From: Notolepis coatsorum
Lineage: Eukaryota > Chordata > Actinopteri > Aulopiformes > Paralepididae
Assembly (NCBI GenBank): GCA_963971535.1
Contig: OZ020589.1
Coordinates: forward strand, 53,151,509-53,215,508
DNA: 64,000 nucleotides
Reading direction: 5' to 3'
The notes beneath the pieces were generated by a model. The model saw only the letters and a list, made by a program, of their open reading frames with translations, was not told where the DNA came from and searched no databases. Shown piece after piece: positions 52,036-62,260 of the stretch (positions within the stretch are counted from its first letter, which is position 1; every line of letters begins with the position of its first letter). A program made the position numbers and the translations under genes.

Positions 52036-53050
52036 GTAAAGTCCTTATTTAACTTAACCTCTTAAGCCCGAGTGGTTTGGTACCGGTATGAGATTGATAT
52101 CACTATAAATCCATCAATACAGAACGTATTAATTAACCCATTCTCTGCCACCACTTTGATCATCCTAAACCAGGGGTCAGCAACCTTTTTGACATGGAGT
52201 GCCTATTTGAAATATAGTTGTAACTAGTGTGCCTCAACAATATTCCATGCATCGTACTTTTTTTTCTCTCATAATCAGGTCTTTTTAATGATAATTCTTA
52301 CATTATTACATCATTATTGTTATTGTTATTATTAACAATATTATTATGATGGTTGTATCAACCCTAAATCTGAGTTGGGGAGGGGGGGGGGGGTGCAATG
52401 CAGACAAACAGCTGCATACAGTGCGACCATTTCACTCACATTTGCCCATTCATTTTTGGACACAGCACACACCATAGCTCCACCTACAGGCCTAATGGAG
52501 AACTGTACAAAAATAAATAATAATAAGTTACCCAAACTTAAAAATATTGAGTTCAGTTACTGTGCTCAGTTTTCAATCCATAATAAGTTAACAGAAAAAT
52601 AAGTACACAACCACATTATTTCAACCTAATAAAACTATGTTTATTGTCATTGTTTTAAGAACACAAGTTGACTTGGTAATACTCACATTTTGAGTAAGAA
52701 AAATGGCTTTTAACATGTGCAATGTTCAATGAAATAATAGAAAAATAAATAATAAAATGTGTTGATTAAGCACTGGTCACAATGGTGACCGTAATAATGT
52801 TTTTGTTATAAGGCTCTGCAAATGTTACTGAATGATGTAGCAATGTATTTCCAGCTAAATTGAAATAATAAACAAATAAAGGGTTTCAATTAAATATGTG
52901 TACTATTGTCACATGACACAGCTCAGAAGCTCAGAACACCTCAGAACACAGCTTCATCTAACGAGGCGTCGCAAGGTTTAAGTTTAACTGAGGCTAACGT
53001 TAACATGATGGCACACACACAGTGCACACGCAAAGCACACTGTGCTCCAC

Positions 53051-53052
<2 letters not shown>

Positions 53053-53085
<33 letters not shown>

Positions 53086-53148
53086 GGAGAGAGGGAGAGA
53101 GAGGTTCAGCACCACACACACAGTGCACACGCAAAGCACACTGTGCTC

Positions 53149-53185
<37 letters not shown>
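53053..53185. repeat. Two (GA)n microsatellites in a duplicated block
   Basis: The block with ACACACAGTGCACACGCAAA, GCACACTGTGCTCCAC and (GA)n occurs twice (53013-53100 and 53115-53185). Arg-Glu repeat frames here are artefacts. Confidence 0.9.
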
Positions 53186-53189
<4 letters not shown>

Positions 53190-53702
53190 CAGTGGACAGC
53201 TCCCCTACACATAATAATAATATATGCGCGATTGTGCGTATGATCTATTATGCGTAGAGCCCTGCATATGCACGTTCAAGTTAACATGCAAACCGATGTA
53301 CTTAAGCATTACATCACACGCAGGAGTGGTTTGTGACCAATAAACCATGCCTAGGGGTGGTTGTTAGGCCCGAGGCGCAGCCGAGGGTCGTTAGACCCCC
53401 CTAGGCATGGTTTATTGGTCACAAATCACGACTGCACGTGGTGTAAAGCTTTTATACAACTGCCAGATTCATCCAACCTTATTTCTATACAATAAACACA
53501 CATTAATCGAAGATTTATTGAAAAAACCATCCGCCAGAAAAAGTAGTTCCCACAACTCCATGTGGAAGCAGCTTGAAGTGCATCCAACCAAACTAACACA
53601 TCCAACTGTGTATTATTGGAATGATTGAGAGAAGTTGCCTCATGTAGAAGCAGCTTGAAGTGCATCCAACCAACTAACACATCCAACTGTGTATTATTGG
53701 AA

Positions 53703-53785
53703 TGATTGATTGAACATTTTATTACCAGATGCAGAATGGGTACAATACAGTACGGCTCAATACACACAATTGTTAAGGGAATGCA
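53703..53785 (-). mobile_element. LINE 3' tail fragment
   Basis: The (GATT)n start and CAGATGCAGAATGGGTACAA to CACAATTGTTAAGG are the LINE family tail, in minus orientation, inside the hAT element. A 60-bp duplication (CAGCTTGAAGTGCATCCAAC) precedes it. Confidence 0.7.
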
Positions 53786-53975
53786 TAGGAAAAAAAAAAC
53801 GTTTTCTTCGCCCTATTTTTTTATTTATTTCTTTTAGCCTAAACTTAACCAGTTGGAAACCAGGGGTACAGTAATAAAATTAGCAATCAACCAATCAATC
53901 AATTCAATAGACCATGCTCACTTAAAACAGCGCTGCTTCTCTCTCAGTCTGACTCCCCCGCTGTTGCAGACAGGA

Positions 53976-54035
53976 GTGTGTGTGTGTGTGTGTGTGCGTG
54001 TGTGTGTGTGTCACAGTGTGTGTGTGCGTGTGTGT

Positions 54036-54075
<40 letters not shown>
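53976..54075. repeat. (TG)n microsatellite, interrupted
   Basis: About 45 TG units with scattered TGCG, TGTA and TCACAG interruptions. Confidence 0.93.
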
Positions 54076-54076
<1 letters not shown>

Positions 54077-54428
54077 TGGGTACGCCAGCGTCGGACAGTG
54101 AGAGAGAACGCTGCAGTCAGTAGCAAGAAGGAAGTAGAAATTTAAATCAATCAATTAATCTATCAATCAAACCGCGATTTTTCTTTTGTTCTAGATTGCC
54201 TCAAGACCCATCAATTACATCATCCAACATTGTTTAAAGGGCTAACACATTCCCCTTGACAGAATCGCTTCATATTTAGTCGTTTAGTCGCCATTAACAT
54301 ATCCATTTGTAAATATTATTGGCCACCTTCTTGTGATCCGGCGGAGTGATGTGATGTGGGTCGGTTGTGGGCGGGTCCTGGGCCAGCAGCGTGGATTGTT
54401 GCCAATAAAGACGTGTAAAATGACTGTT

Positions 54429-54680
54429 TCAGCCAATCAGAATCGAGAAATTTGCATGCCGTTGTATAAAGGAAAATAAACAGCAGCCTACCTGTCGCGT
54501 CAGTGTTTTGCCTGGCTGAGCTCCGGTTATTTGGGGGGTGTAATTAGTCACTTTAAGCTGGACACATGCTTCGGAGTGGTCGGTTGTCAATCGACTCCGG
54601 GAGGGGTTGAGCACGTACTTCATGTGCGAAAAGATCTGCTCACAGAGGTATGTTGACCCGAAGACCGTCAGCAAAGCCAT
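54429..54680 (-). pseudogene. hAT transposase C-terminal dimerisation domain remnant
   Basis: MALLTVFGSTYLCEQIFSHM followed by KYVLNPSRSRLTTDHSEACV matches the conserved hATC motif (fGSTYxCEQxFSxMK ... RSRLTDxHL) of ZBED5/EPM2AIP1-like hAT transposases. The rest of the catalytic domain is absent. Confidence 0.85.
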
Positions 54681-54751
54681 TGCAACGTTCCGTTGACATG
54701 GTGGGGATATCTTTTATCCTTGCTTGTATTGTCTCTTTATTTGGCAAGCCT

Positions 54752-55130
54752 TCAAACAAAACATATGAGGTACAGATAAAAGCCTATATACGTCGCCATC
54801 CGTGAATGGCTCTCCACGTTTTGCAATGCAATGAGCAATGCGATAGCAATTGCTTCAGTTGCGTGTTTTTTAGCGCTTGTGAACACTTTGAGGGTGCTGG
54901 CTTGCTTCCCATACCTGGCGACGGCACGTTTAATGGATTCTGCCTTATCCGCCTGATCCTTGAAACTTGTTTTATGCTTAGTCTCGAAATGGCGTTTCAC
55001 AGATGATGTTTGGCAAACTACATTTTCCAAACAGAAAGAACACATAGCACGGTCCTTCTGACGGTCCACAAACCCGTAATCGTCTGTCCACGAGGGCTGG
55101 AATGTGCGAATTTGCTTTGATTTCTTAGCG
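54752..55130 (-). pseudogene. hAT transposase N-terminal zinc-finger remnant
   Basis: It reads QIRTFQPSWTDDYGFVDRQ then RAMCSFCLENVVCQTSSVKR and HFETKHKTSFKDQADKAE. This is the CxxC ... HxxxxH BED-like finger of the same transposase type. It runs into unrelated sequence after KKHATEAIAIALLIALQ. The gap between this and the C-terminal piece is only about 70 bp, so the middle of the gene is deleted. Confidence 0.85.
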
Positions 55131-55378
55131 GGGGTTGATCATGACACTGCACAGAATGCAACCTCAGCACTGTGTGTTACCTGGCGCGACTGCTGCGGGA
55201 GGCCGGCGGGAGGCCGGCTACAGCGGAGCACATGGGAACAGCTGATTGCTGTCATAATATAGGGGTGTGCAGAACAGTCGACTTACAAAAAAGAACCTGT
55301 GGGAGGATTTCAACAAGAGATATGCGACAACAGTGCAAAACATTTCACAATAATATTTCAAAGCGAAGTAAAAAAAAA

Positions 55379-55409
<31 letters not shown>

Positions 55410-57019
55410 GCTGCCCCCCCCCCCCCGCGTGCCTATGGAAATGGTCCCGCGTGCCTAAGCAGGCACGCGTGCCTAGGGTTGCCGACCCCTGTCCTAAACC
55501 ATTCTCTGCCAGTACTATAAGTCTATGGAGATGTTCACCTTCTTTGCAGGGCTATAACTTTTTAAATTGTATTGCTAAATTGACATTACTATGGCCCATT
55601 CAACATCGATTAGCTATCGTTCAGGATGTAGGAAAATTTTTCTTTTTCATTCACACATTCATACGAAAATACCGTCTAGAGTATAAATATGTTTTTATCG
55701 TTTTCTGCAGTATTTCCTAGAACGTGAGATATAGACATAAATGCAAATATTAGATTATCAAATGCCGTTTGATACCGATCAACGTTATATAAAAAATTTC
55801 AACTGTACATGGTCCTAAGCATTATGACTGATCATCCGCGGGTGAACGGAAGGGGGGGGTCGTTTATAATTCCGTGACCGACGTTGAATGATTTATGTAG
55901 TATGGGTGATATATAGATCAGAGCAGTTTGTATAAAAAATTATAAAGAAAAATGCTGAAACTCACGGCAGCTTCCTCGTAGCGATGGGCGATGAGAGTGG
56001 AGCAAACGGATCCCAGTTATGTGATGTGGATCAATGCGATCCAGTTCCGGTTTGTATAATACTAATATACGCCCAAATCATGTGGATTATTGAGTTATGG
56101 CAAATATCCATATCCACGGTGTGTGTCTTGAGTCCAGGGACGATAAACGAGTGGCCGGACGGAATAGGGAGACGCACCGGGGTCACAAGAGATCCACTTC
56201 CGGTTGCAACTCTCCGATCAGCCACCAGGTGGTGGTATTGAAGCGTTGCAGAGTTGTGATGGCTCCCGCAGCATATGACAAGGCTCCGTGGGTGCAAGCT
56301 ATAACACTGACGAAGGAATATGTAATTCCGAAACATGTTTGTTTCAGGCTGCCATTAAATACTTGAACCTGAGAGTGCTGGTCTGGCTTCACTGCTTCTT
56401 TTTTATATAATACTTAATGGGATTTCAGCACCCATTGTCGAATCTTGAGAGCGCGGTCTAACTTGACATTTAAGGCTCCGTGGGTGAAATATGAACTTGA
56501 AACACGCTGTACAGCGATATTGGCAGACAACGGATTTTGGCGGAGAATGGGTTATTGTTGCGTTTCTTTTTCAAATGTAGCCAAGAGTAAAGACCCTAAC
56601 CCTGTCAAAACAGCAGTCAACGTGTATATCCCCCCCCCCCCCCCCTCCTCTATTTTCATGATCATATCTCACGGGTCGAACAAACCTGAACGTTATTGCC
56701 ATAACATAGAACATAGGTTAGTTTTGGTGGTGGCAGGCAAAGGACACATTTGATGAGCTGAAAACAAAGTGTGCAAATGCAAGGCAATAAGCACATTGAC
56801 TATTATTTGATCTGTTTGTGTAATCTGTTAGCCAAAGGTGGGTTGCCACAAATACCATGTATATGGGAAACATAGATCATGGGGGGGGGGGGGATCCTTC
56901 ACCTTCCTGTTAACTTTGGGAAAGATTTCTGTGGCCAACCACAGGGCGAGCCAATTAAAACGAGAGTAGAACCGGTCATAATGAAACCAGAAGAATGGAA
57001 GTCAGTAGAGTGCTGACCT

Positions 57020-57440
57020 CCATCCAGCTGCCCCTCTGTGTCCTTAAACACCGCTGACCACTGGGACGTCCAGCTGGCCCTCTGCTGCACATGTCCTTAA
57101 ACACCGCTGACCACTGGGACGTCCAGCTGCCCCTCTGCTGCACATGTCCTTAAACACCGCTGACCACTGGGACGTCCAGCTGCACATGTCCTTAAACACC
57201 GCTGACCACTGGGACGTCCAGCTGCCCCTCTGCTGCACATGTCCTTAAACACCGCTGACCACTGGGACGTCCAGCTGCCCCTCTGCTGCACATGTCCTTA
57301 AACACCGCTGACCACTGGGACGTCCAGCTGCCCCTCCCTCTGCTGCACATGTCCTTAAACACCGCTGACCACTGGGACGTCCAGCTGCCCCTCTGCTGCA
57401 CATGTCCTTAAACACCGCTGACCACTGGGACGTCCAGCAG
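57020..57440. repeat. 53-bp minisatellite in LSM4 intron 3, about 8 copies
   Basis: The unit reads GTCCTTAAACACCGCTGACC, ACTGGGACGTCCAGCTGCCC, CTCTGCTGCACAT. One copy lacks the CCCCTCTGCTG part and one has CCCTCCCTCTG. Its 42- to 57-bp variants open several frames by chance; no splice structure supports coding. Confidence 0.92.
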
Positions 57441-58246
57441 TTTCCTCATTTTACTTCTCCGGCAAGCCATCCGAAGAGATCCAAGTCTTCGCCGACCCTC
57501 GGAACAGCGTGGAATCGGTATTTCCAGTACCCAGCGCTGAATCAATAAACGCGATCGATATTTGGAATGGCGATCAGGAATTGGAATAATCTTTTTGGAG
57601 AACATCTGATCAGAGGTAAGGAATCTTCTTAGGATAATCTGAGCTGTTTTCACAGATATCAGCGTGTGCCGTGTGTGTGTGCGCTGATCAGGAAATGAGA
57701 GAATCGATTTTTCGGCTCTTCTCTAGCGTGCATAAGTACACATATACTATCGATAATCTAGCGTTTATTTGAAAACGATTCATAAATAGACCGAAAATAT
57801 TGTGTATTCCAGTAAAGGCCGTTTATCAAAATCTTTATATTTTCCTGAAACTTTCAAGAAAACGAGGGCTTTTCAAAATGGTATAAAACGGAAATGAACC
57901 GATTATTTAAAAAAAAAATCGTTTCGACAATGTTGACTGCAAACAAGTCATTGATAAGCGACGGCCAGATTAAACGCATAATTTAAGACATAGTTTATGC
58001 GTTCACAATGCTATCATTGAAGTGGGTGCTGGCATTCAACCATGTTTTGAGACGGGGACCCGTGGCATCCAAAGTGTTAATATTTCACATTTAAAGCAAA
58101 GGGGAAAAATAGCCTGACCCCTAGAGGCATCGATAGGTTTCTTCCTCTATGGGTCGTGAATGTTCATCCTGCTGCTATTACTTTTCAAGACCTCTTGGTG
58201 CGGAGGGAGGGAGGGAGTATTACTTTTCAAGACCTCTTGGTCACAG
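57441..58246. other. LSM4 intron 3, no gene seen
   Basis: AT-rich intronic sequence. The end of a TTAA-type repeat (GGCATCCAAAGTG|TTAA at 58064-58080) is visible, without a clear left end. A duplicated ATTACTTTTCAAGACCTCTT occurs at 58178 and 58219. Confidence 0.5.
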
Positions 58247-58335
58247 GCAGGCAGACAGACAGACAGACAGACAGACACACACACACAGACGGGCAGACAG
58301 AGAGACAGACAGGCAGGCAGGCAGGCAGACAGCTC
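58247..58335. repeat. (CAGA)n/(CAGG)n microsatellite before LSM4 exon 4
   Basis: Imperfect tetranucleotide array with many AG dinucleotides, ending 25 nt before the exon 4 acceptor; only a short pyrimidine tract (CTCTCTGCTCCCCCC) separates them. Confidence 0.9.
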
Positions 58336-58359
58336 ACAGTCTCTCTGCTCCCCCCGCAG

Positions 58360-58543
58360 GACGGAGATAAGTTCTGGAGGATGCCAGAGTGCTACATCCG
58401 GGGCAGCACCATCAAGTACCTGCGCATTCCAGACGAGATCATCGACATGGTGAAGGAGGAGGTGGTCTCCAAGGGCCGCGGGCGTGGAGGCATGCAGCAG
58501 AACAAGCAGCAGGGCAAGGGCCGCGGAGGAGGAGCGGGCAGGG
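58360..58543 (+). CDS. lsm4: LSM4 coding exon 4 (Sm2 motif and start of the RG-rich tail)
   Basis: The exon follows acceptor CTCCCCCCGCAG and ends at GGCAGGG|GTAAGAG. Its 184 nt begin [20 protein letters not shown] and continue [20 protein letters not shown], then [20 protein letters not shown]. The IRG-S-IKYLRI segment is the Sm2 motif, and the Arg/Gly-rich part is the typical C-terminal tail. The exon ends in phase 1. The last exon, which should carry further RGG repeats and the stop, was not found up to 64000. Gene order and orientation relative to PGPEP1 match the human locus. Confidence 0.96.
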
Positions 58544-58947
58544 GTAAGAGGGCAGAGGAGGAGGAGTCAGCAGGGGTCAAAGGGCAGAGGGGGAGGAGCC
58601 GGCAGAGGGCAGAGGAGGAGCCGGCAGGGGGCAGGGAGACTTACTTATTATCCCTTGTGTCCAATAATAATAATAATACATGCAATCATTAATGGCTATA
58701 TGAAGGCCAATTACATTTACAGCTTATACAGCTGGGGACATTAAAATACTTTGGACTTTTTTTATTTCATTTTCAATTAAAAGCATGGATTATTATGATT
58801 TAAGAGTGCAAGTATTGTTAGAAATAAATGCTGATTATGCGTTTGAATGAGCAGAGGGTACAGTAATTAAAACAGATGTGTAGGCAGTAAAAGATGAAAG
58901 ATAAAGGACTACACTACCGCCTCACACCTGTCCTGCTGACACTTGGG
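58544..58947. other. Start of LSM4 intron 4
   Basis: It begins GTAAGAG and continues with a purine-rich stretch of GGAGGAG and GGCAGAG motifs to 58640, then AT-rich sequence. The LSM4 terminal exon was not recognised. Confidence 0.6.
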
Positions 58948-59518
58948 GCTTTTGATTTGATTTGAACATGTAAATACAAACTAAATAAAGAACTAAACAA
59001 AAGCAAAACATAACTCAATTTACTTCCAAGGAGTAGGAAGAAGTATACACTTATTTAATCCTACCCCTTTTCCACTACTCAAATGAGTGTACTAATTTAA
59101 AACATTTCAAAACAAATGTATTATGCAAAAAAAAAAAAAAATGAAACGATATGTAAAACATGAAAGAAATAAAATACAAATGTAAACACCCGTGAATATC
59201 AAGTCCCTTCCTCATCCCTGTACCTTGTGAACATAATTTCCTTATACATCAGTTTGAATTGTCTCATGTTTGGACATTGCTTTAGCACCACATTCAGACT
59301 GTTCCACAGTTTCTCTCCACATATCGAGATGCAGTGTCTTCTCATGGTAGTGCGTACATTTAGCACCTTTAAACTGAGTTCTCCCCTCAGATTATAACCC
59401 CCCTCCCTATCAAAGAACAGTTCTTGAATGTTTCCTGGAAGTACATGACCTTTTGCTTTATACATTAATTGTGCCGTTTTAAATTCCACAAGATCATTTA
59501 ACTTTAATGTTTTTGACT
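58948..59518 (-). mobile_element. Non-LTR retrotransposon 3' end (jockey/CR1-like)
   Basis: The tail TTTGATTTGATTTG at 58948 is followed by a 3' UTR with TTCCAAGGAGTAGGAAGAAG. The minus-strand ORF end (59537-59199) reads KTAQLMYKAKGHVLPGNIQE, ISICGEKLWNSLN and CPNMRQFKLMYKEIM. That is a typical C-terminus of fish LINE ORF2. Its upstream part is cut by the TTAA element at 59519. Confidence 0.72.
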
Positions 59519-59522
59519 TTAA

Positions 59523-60467
59523 CACTTTAATCGCCATGGGTTAAATTCATAATTTACCATCCCTCGCCAGCTCTATTTGTCTATGGAGAAGTTCCCCTTC
59601 TTTGCAGGGCTATAACTTTTTAAATTCTATTGCTAAATTGCCATTATTATGGCCCATTCAATGTCCTATTGTTCAGGGTGTAGCAACGTTAAACTTTTTC
59701 ATTCACATATTCATACTAAAATATGGTCTAAATTATAAGTGTTTTTATCGTTTTCTGCAGCTTTCTCCAGAACTTGATTTATAGCCCTAAATGCATTATA
59801 TTGATGATCAAATACAGTTTGATAGGAATCTGTGCGAGATAAAAAGTTTCAACTGGACGTGGTTCTAGGCGTTTCTACGCATCATCTGATGATGACCGGA
59901 TGGGCGGGGGGGGGGATCGTTTATAATTCCGTGGGCAACGTTAGATGATTCATCCAGAGTGGGTCATATGTTCATCAGATCAGTTAGTATAGAATACGTT
60001 CGAAAATAACGCTGAATCTTACCGTGGCTTCCTCGCGCCGCTGGCAGATGAGCGTGGAACAGATTTTTTTCTATTATGGGATGTAGAAATGCCCGATCCA
60101 TTTCCAGGTTGTATAATAGTATATACGTCCAAATAACGTTTTTTATTGAGTTAGGGCGAGCTATCTATTATCCAGTGTTTCAAGATGGAGTCGCGGGAGC
60201 TATAGCGAGTGGCCGGACCACATATGGATGAGCACTACCGGTTCAAAGGTTAATATCCGGTTGGTGATCTGCCGATCGGCCACCAGATGGCGCTCTTGAA
60301 CCGCTAGAGAGTTGAGAGGAGATCACCAGTGTGTCTCAGGGCTCCGGAAAGGAAATATGATTTCGATGACAGATTTTTGAAATATTGACATCAAAGACGA
60401 GTTACGGCGTCTTCGGCAGAATGAGCATGGCTAGGAATGTCTTAACTCGTCATCAGCGATCATAGTG
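59523..60467. mobile_element. TTAA-family repeat, copy C
   Basis: TTAA lies at 59519-59522 and 60468-60471. The ends are CACTTTAATCGCC and, on the other strand, CACTATGATCGC. At 945 bp it is close to the 952 bp of copy A, and the interior is alignable throughout by eye. Confidence 0.85.
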
Positions 60468-60471
60468 TTAA

Positions 60472-61700
60472 AAATAATAATGTTAAGTGTGATCACGATA
60501 ACCTGCAATGTGAACTATCGTTATGGCCCTTTTTTGGAGTATAAAAAGTGGTTGTAGTCATGTAGTGTAGAATTATCATCTGTCTTTGTGAAAAACGTAA
60601 GATAAAAAAAGTTGGAAGTTTGAGTTTCGTCACATATATAAAGTACATGTCAATGACAGTGACATGCTTGGTTCTGTACGAGCCCCCTGAGACTGTGCTT
60701 CATACAGTAAAACAAGAAAAGTTAAATGAATAAAGTCCAAACACAAATACAAACTAAAGTACAACCTAAAGAGGTGTTTTGTGTGGCATTTCGTTCTTAC
60801 AAAGCCCTGCCTCAGCTTGTTCCCACCGCTGGTATACTGTGGCCTTGCTGCCCTCTCGGTGGCATCATCTGGATTTAAGCAAAGAGAAATAATTATTGAT
60901 TTGAATGTCATTTGAAAACATGTTTTACACAGTTTTACACAGACTGTACACCATGTGAATACAGTCAATTGCCATCATTCTAAATCGTTAGCCTCATATG
61001 ATAATTGCCTAAGTAATCTTTTGGCCAAATAGATATGTCTGCCTAACTCCACTCCCCTCACACTGCTGCCCTGGCTTAGGGCCTACTGTCCTCAGCCAAT
61101 CGGAACGCTTGTTACGTTCAAAGATCCCCATCTGCCTGACCTCGTTCCCAGCTTTATCTCCAGAGCCTGGTAAAGCACTACGGTCCCGCCCCTGGAAGCT
61201 GCCTCCGAACGGACCAATTCACGCCACAGCGCTCATGAAAATGCACTCCCCCCAGAAACGACCTCGTTATCGCCGCCTCGTGATACTAATGTACAAAAGG
61301 CTGGGAGTTTTAGGAGACTGTCCATTTAGACACTTGTTGAAAGTGAACGTTAATTAACTTGAATAATTATTCCATGTTCATTTATTAATCCTGTAAGATT
61401 CAGATTGTTAGAAGTCAATGTTATAAAGGTAAGTGCCCGCAGTTCATCGTATTATATATCGAGTGTACTAGAAATTCTTTGCAATTTCTGGATTAATAAA
61501 GCATCCTCTATGACTTAATTAAACACTGTAAATATGCCAACATTAGCAGGGTTGCTAGTTTTCAGTTGTAGTCCGTGAGCTAGATGTTTAAGCCAGAAAG
61601 AAACAGAAAAATAGAAGGACATTAAAGCGAATATATATTTAAACATACTACATTCATTCACTAGGCATTCATGCATCTATAATAAAAAACAGTGTATAGG
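60472..61700. other. Gene-free stretch with a promoter-like segment
   Basis: No exon recognised. 60620-60760 contains TACATGTCAATGACAGTGACAT and AAACAAGAAAAG, possibly a retroelement tail. 61080-61440 holds CAGCCAATCGG (CCAAT), GTCCCGCCCC (GC box) and a strong donor-like ATAAAG|GTAAGTG at 61427-61434; this could be a first exon or an LTR fragment, undecided. Confidence 0.35.
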
Positions 61701-61709
61701 GACAAATCA

Positions 61710-62056
61710 AAGCCCCTACATGGACCAGCACTGTATAGGCAGACATACATACTGTATACATCAAACAAGCACTGTATAGGCAGACATACATACTGTATAC
61801 ATCAAACAAGCACTGTATAGGCAGACATACATACTGTATACATCAAACAAGCACTGTATAGGCAGACATACATACTGTATACATCAAACAAGCACTGTAT
61901 AGGCAGACATACATACTGTATACATCAAACAAGCACTGTATAGGCAGACATACATACTGTATACATCAAACAAGCACTGTATAGGCAGACATACATACTG
62001 TATACATCAAACAAGCACTGTATAGGCAGACATACATACTGTATACATCAAACAAG
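61710..62056. repeat. 41-bp minisatellite, about 8 copies
   Basis: The unit reads GCACTGTATAGGCAGACATA, CATACTGTATACATCAAACA, A. Copies 2 onward are essentially identical, indicating recent expansion. The first copy is variant (CATGGACCA). Confidence 0.95.
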
Positions 62057-62260
62057 TCAACCAACCAAACGAACAATATTCTTGTACCGGCTCTCCTCTA
62101 TGGTAAACAAGAATACCCTCAAGTCAAGTCAAGAGTTTTATTTGTCACGGAATACAAGCATACAGTGAAGACTCTAGCAGTTTTGTTGAAAATGTCCGCT
62201 GATAACTCCATTGTCTTGTTTTCGAGATGTACGAGCGTCTGCTTGTGTTGTTTCGCTGGG
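62057..62260. repeat. Short LINE fragment and (TCAAG)n-type retroelement tail
   Basis: 62057-62120 matches LINE ORF2 (AACCAACCAAACGAACAATA, TTCTTGTACCGG, GGTAAACAAGAATACCCT). 62121-62165 is CAAGTCAAGTCAAGAGTTTT with ATTTGTCACGGAATACAAGC, a minus-oriented tail of another retroelement. Confidence 0.65.

Larger units (their letters stand above)
52171..55491 (-). mobile_element. hAT transposon, 3.3 kb, internally deleted
   Basis: The ends are CAGGGGTCAGCAACC and, on the other strand, CAGGGGTCGGCAACCC. The exact 8-bp target duplication TCCTAAAC lies at 52163-52170 and 55492-55499. The minus strand carries N- and C-terminal remnants of a transposase (54429-55130) without the catalytic core. Microsatellites and a LINE tail (53703-53785) lie within. 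Confidence 0.92.
52137..56551. mobile_element. TTAA-family repeat, copy B, split by a hAT element
   Basis: TTAA lies at 52133-52136, with TTAT at 56552-56555. The ends are CCCATTCTCTGCCACC and, on the other strand, CCCATTCTCCGCCAAA. Outside the hAT insertion (52171-55491) the interior shares CTTTGCAGGGCTATAACTTT, the CTGCAG block and CGATCAGCCACCAGGTGG with copies A and C. It lies in LSM4 intron 3. The right boundary is less certain because sequence after 56260 is more diverged. Confidence 0.7.

Noticed and set aside
52906-53257. Arg-Glu repeat open frames
   Set aside because: Translations of (GA)n microsatellites.
56031-56366. Overlapping open frames of about 100 codons on both strands
   Set aside because: They fall in the TTAA-family repeat and are not kept in copies A or C.
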